From: Pseudomonadota bacterium
GTDB lineage: Bacteria; Pseudomonadota; Alphaproteobacteria; Rhizobiales; Devosiaceae
DNA length: 5,197 nucleotides
Assembly (NCBI GenBank): GCA_023427545.1
Contig: JAEZBF010000232.1
Coordinates: 1 to 5,197, forward strand
Reading direction: 5' to 3'
In this document: in pieces, positions 4,583 through 5,197 of the stretch
How positions within the stretch are numbered: position 1 is the stretch's first letter
Layout of the letters: every line of letters starts with the position of its first letter
Notes under the pieces: generated by a model
What the model saw: the letters and a program-made list of their open reading frames with translations, nothing else
The model's database searches: none
Told to the model about the DNA's origin: nothing
Position numbers and translations under genes: made by a program

Positions 4583-5197
4583 TTGGCAGACCGACCCCAG
4601 TCTATTCCGGCGCGGGTTTGGGAACGTGTCAGCGATCCCCAACGCTGCGAAACCCTTGCAGCGCTGTCGGCGACAGGGGCCCATCGGGACGAGGACTTCG
4701 CCCGCCTCATCCGCATTGCGGCATCGGTCGCAGGCGCCGATTCGTCCTCCATCGCCGTCGTCGATGCGGAGCATGCGTGGCTGGTCTCGGCCATCGGCAC
4801 GGACCTGCGCACGATCCCGGTCGAGCATTCGCTTGCGGCTCATGTGGTGGCAGAGGATGGACCATCGCTGCTGGTCACCGACGCGGCCAGCGACCCGCGC
4901 TTTGCGAGTAGCATGGTGGTCACCGGGCCGCCCTATATCCGCTTCTACGCCGGCGTGCCGATCGAGGTGCATGGTCAGCGGATTGGCGCCATGCAGGTGT
5001 TCGGGCGCGAACCGCGTCCCGATGCAGTCTTCAGCTATCTCTCGCTGTTCCAGGATCTGGCGGCGACTGCCGGCGCGCTGTTCGAGCTCAAGCACGAAGC
5101 GCGCGTGCGGGCACAGACTGCCGCCGAGCTGATCAAGGAGGAGTGGCGGCACGCGCTGACCCTGGAGGCAGGTAAGGTCGGCAGCTGGGTGTGGGAC
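4583..5197 (+). CDS. GAF-PAS signalling protein, probable sensor histidine kinase (3' end beyond window)
   Basis: The frame is open to the window end, giving 205 residues without a stop. TTG at 4583 is taken as start because AAGGA lies six bases upstream. After a short N-terminal helix (DPQRCETLAALSATG, 18-32), a GAF domain covers about 36-168. It has the usual SSSIAVVDAEHAWLVSAIG, LLVTDAASDPRFA, GPPYIRFYAGVPI and GAMQVFG strands. A helical linker (168-187) then enters what reads as the start of a PAS domain (EEWRHALTLEAGKVGSWVWD). This architecture usually precedes an HWE or HisKA_2 kinase module or a diguanylate cyclase; the output domain is not visible. No membrane segment or signal peptide is seen, so the N-terminal sensor part is cytoplasmic. 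It is transcribed divergently from the 78-aa gene and has a perfect EcfG-type promoter, so I infer induction by the general stress response and possible feedback onto PhyR. Confidence 0.85.
   Translation, partial: MADRPQSIPARVWERVSDPQRCETLAALSATGAHRDEDFARLIRIAASVAGADSSSIAVVDAEHAWLVSAIGTDLRTIPVEHSLAAHVVAEDGPSLLVTDAASDPRFASSMVVTGPPYIRFYAGVPIEVHGQRIGAMQVFGREPRPDAVFSYLSLFQDLAATAGALFELKHEARVRAQTAAELIKEEWRHALTLEAGKVGSWVWD

Noticed and set aside
4621..4645. Additional GGAAC at 4621-4625 as an EcfG -35 box
   Set aside because: It lies inside the GAF-PAS coding region and has no CGTT at 16 or 17 bases.
3976..4812. 278-aa minus-strand open frame spanning the kinase end, terminator and promoters
   Set aside because: It crosses two genes in wrong frames, the hairpin and the promoter region; it has no recognisable domain.
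4332..5132. 266-aa plus-strand open frame at the right end
   Set aside because: It overlaps the GAF-PAS gene in a different frame and is Arg/Ser/Pro-rich; the GAF homology lies in the frame starting at 4583.
4475..5152. 225-aa minus-strand open frame over the GAF-PAS gene
   Set aside because: It is antisense to the GAF domain, has no recognisable motif, and crosses the promoter region.

Overview
The window is a GC-rich alphaproteobacterial segment that carries the core of the general stress response (GSR). The core is the anti-anti-sigma response regulator PhyR, the anti-sigma factor NepR and the ECF sigma factor EcfG. From remembered family sequences, PhyR and EcfG look most like those of Hyphomicrobiales (Rhizobiales); this is an impression, not a computed placement. 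A sphingomonad-type source cannot be fully excluded.

Layout. phyR lies on the minus strand at 14-808. A 140-bp spacer holds two back-to-back sigma-EcfG-type promoters: a perfect GGAAC-N16-CGTTT towards phyR and a near-perfect GGAAC-N16-CATTG towards nepR. nepR (about 954-1163) and ecfG (1144-1719) are on the plus strand and overlap by 20 nt. After a 215-bp gap comes a Crp/Fnr-family regulator (1935-2627) that lacks both the FNR cysteine cluster and the usual cAMP-contact residues. Next is a two-TM CHASE3 sensor histidine kinase (2738-4153) with the HRxxN phosphoacceptor motif typical of PhyR-directed kinases. A strong GC-rich hairpin at about 4154-4192 separates it from a convergent 78-residue gene of unknown function (4197-4433, minus). 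At the right end, a GAF-PAS signalling protein, probably another sensor kinase, starts at a TTG at 4583 and runs off the window.

How it works together (family knowledge plus inference). Stress sensed by kinases such as the CHASE3 protein leads to PhyR phosphorylation. PhyR-P sequesters NepR through its sigma-like domain, and EcfG is freed to transcribe GGAAC-N16/17-CGTT promoters. These include the promoters of phyR and nepR-ecfG themselves. By sequence they also include a remarkable interlocked divergent pair at 4483-4518 that faces the 78-aa gene on one side and the GAF-PAS gene on the other. If real, the latter two are GSR regulon members, and the GAF-PAS protein may form a feedback loop onto the pathway.

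The core cascade is well known. The least-described parts are the interlocked promoter pair with its tandem GGAACC/GGTTCC dyads, the unknown 78-aa protein and the Crp/Fnr-like regulator within the locus. I see no mobile elements, CRISPR arrays, rRNA or tRNA genes.
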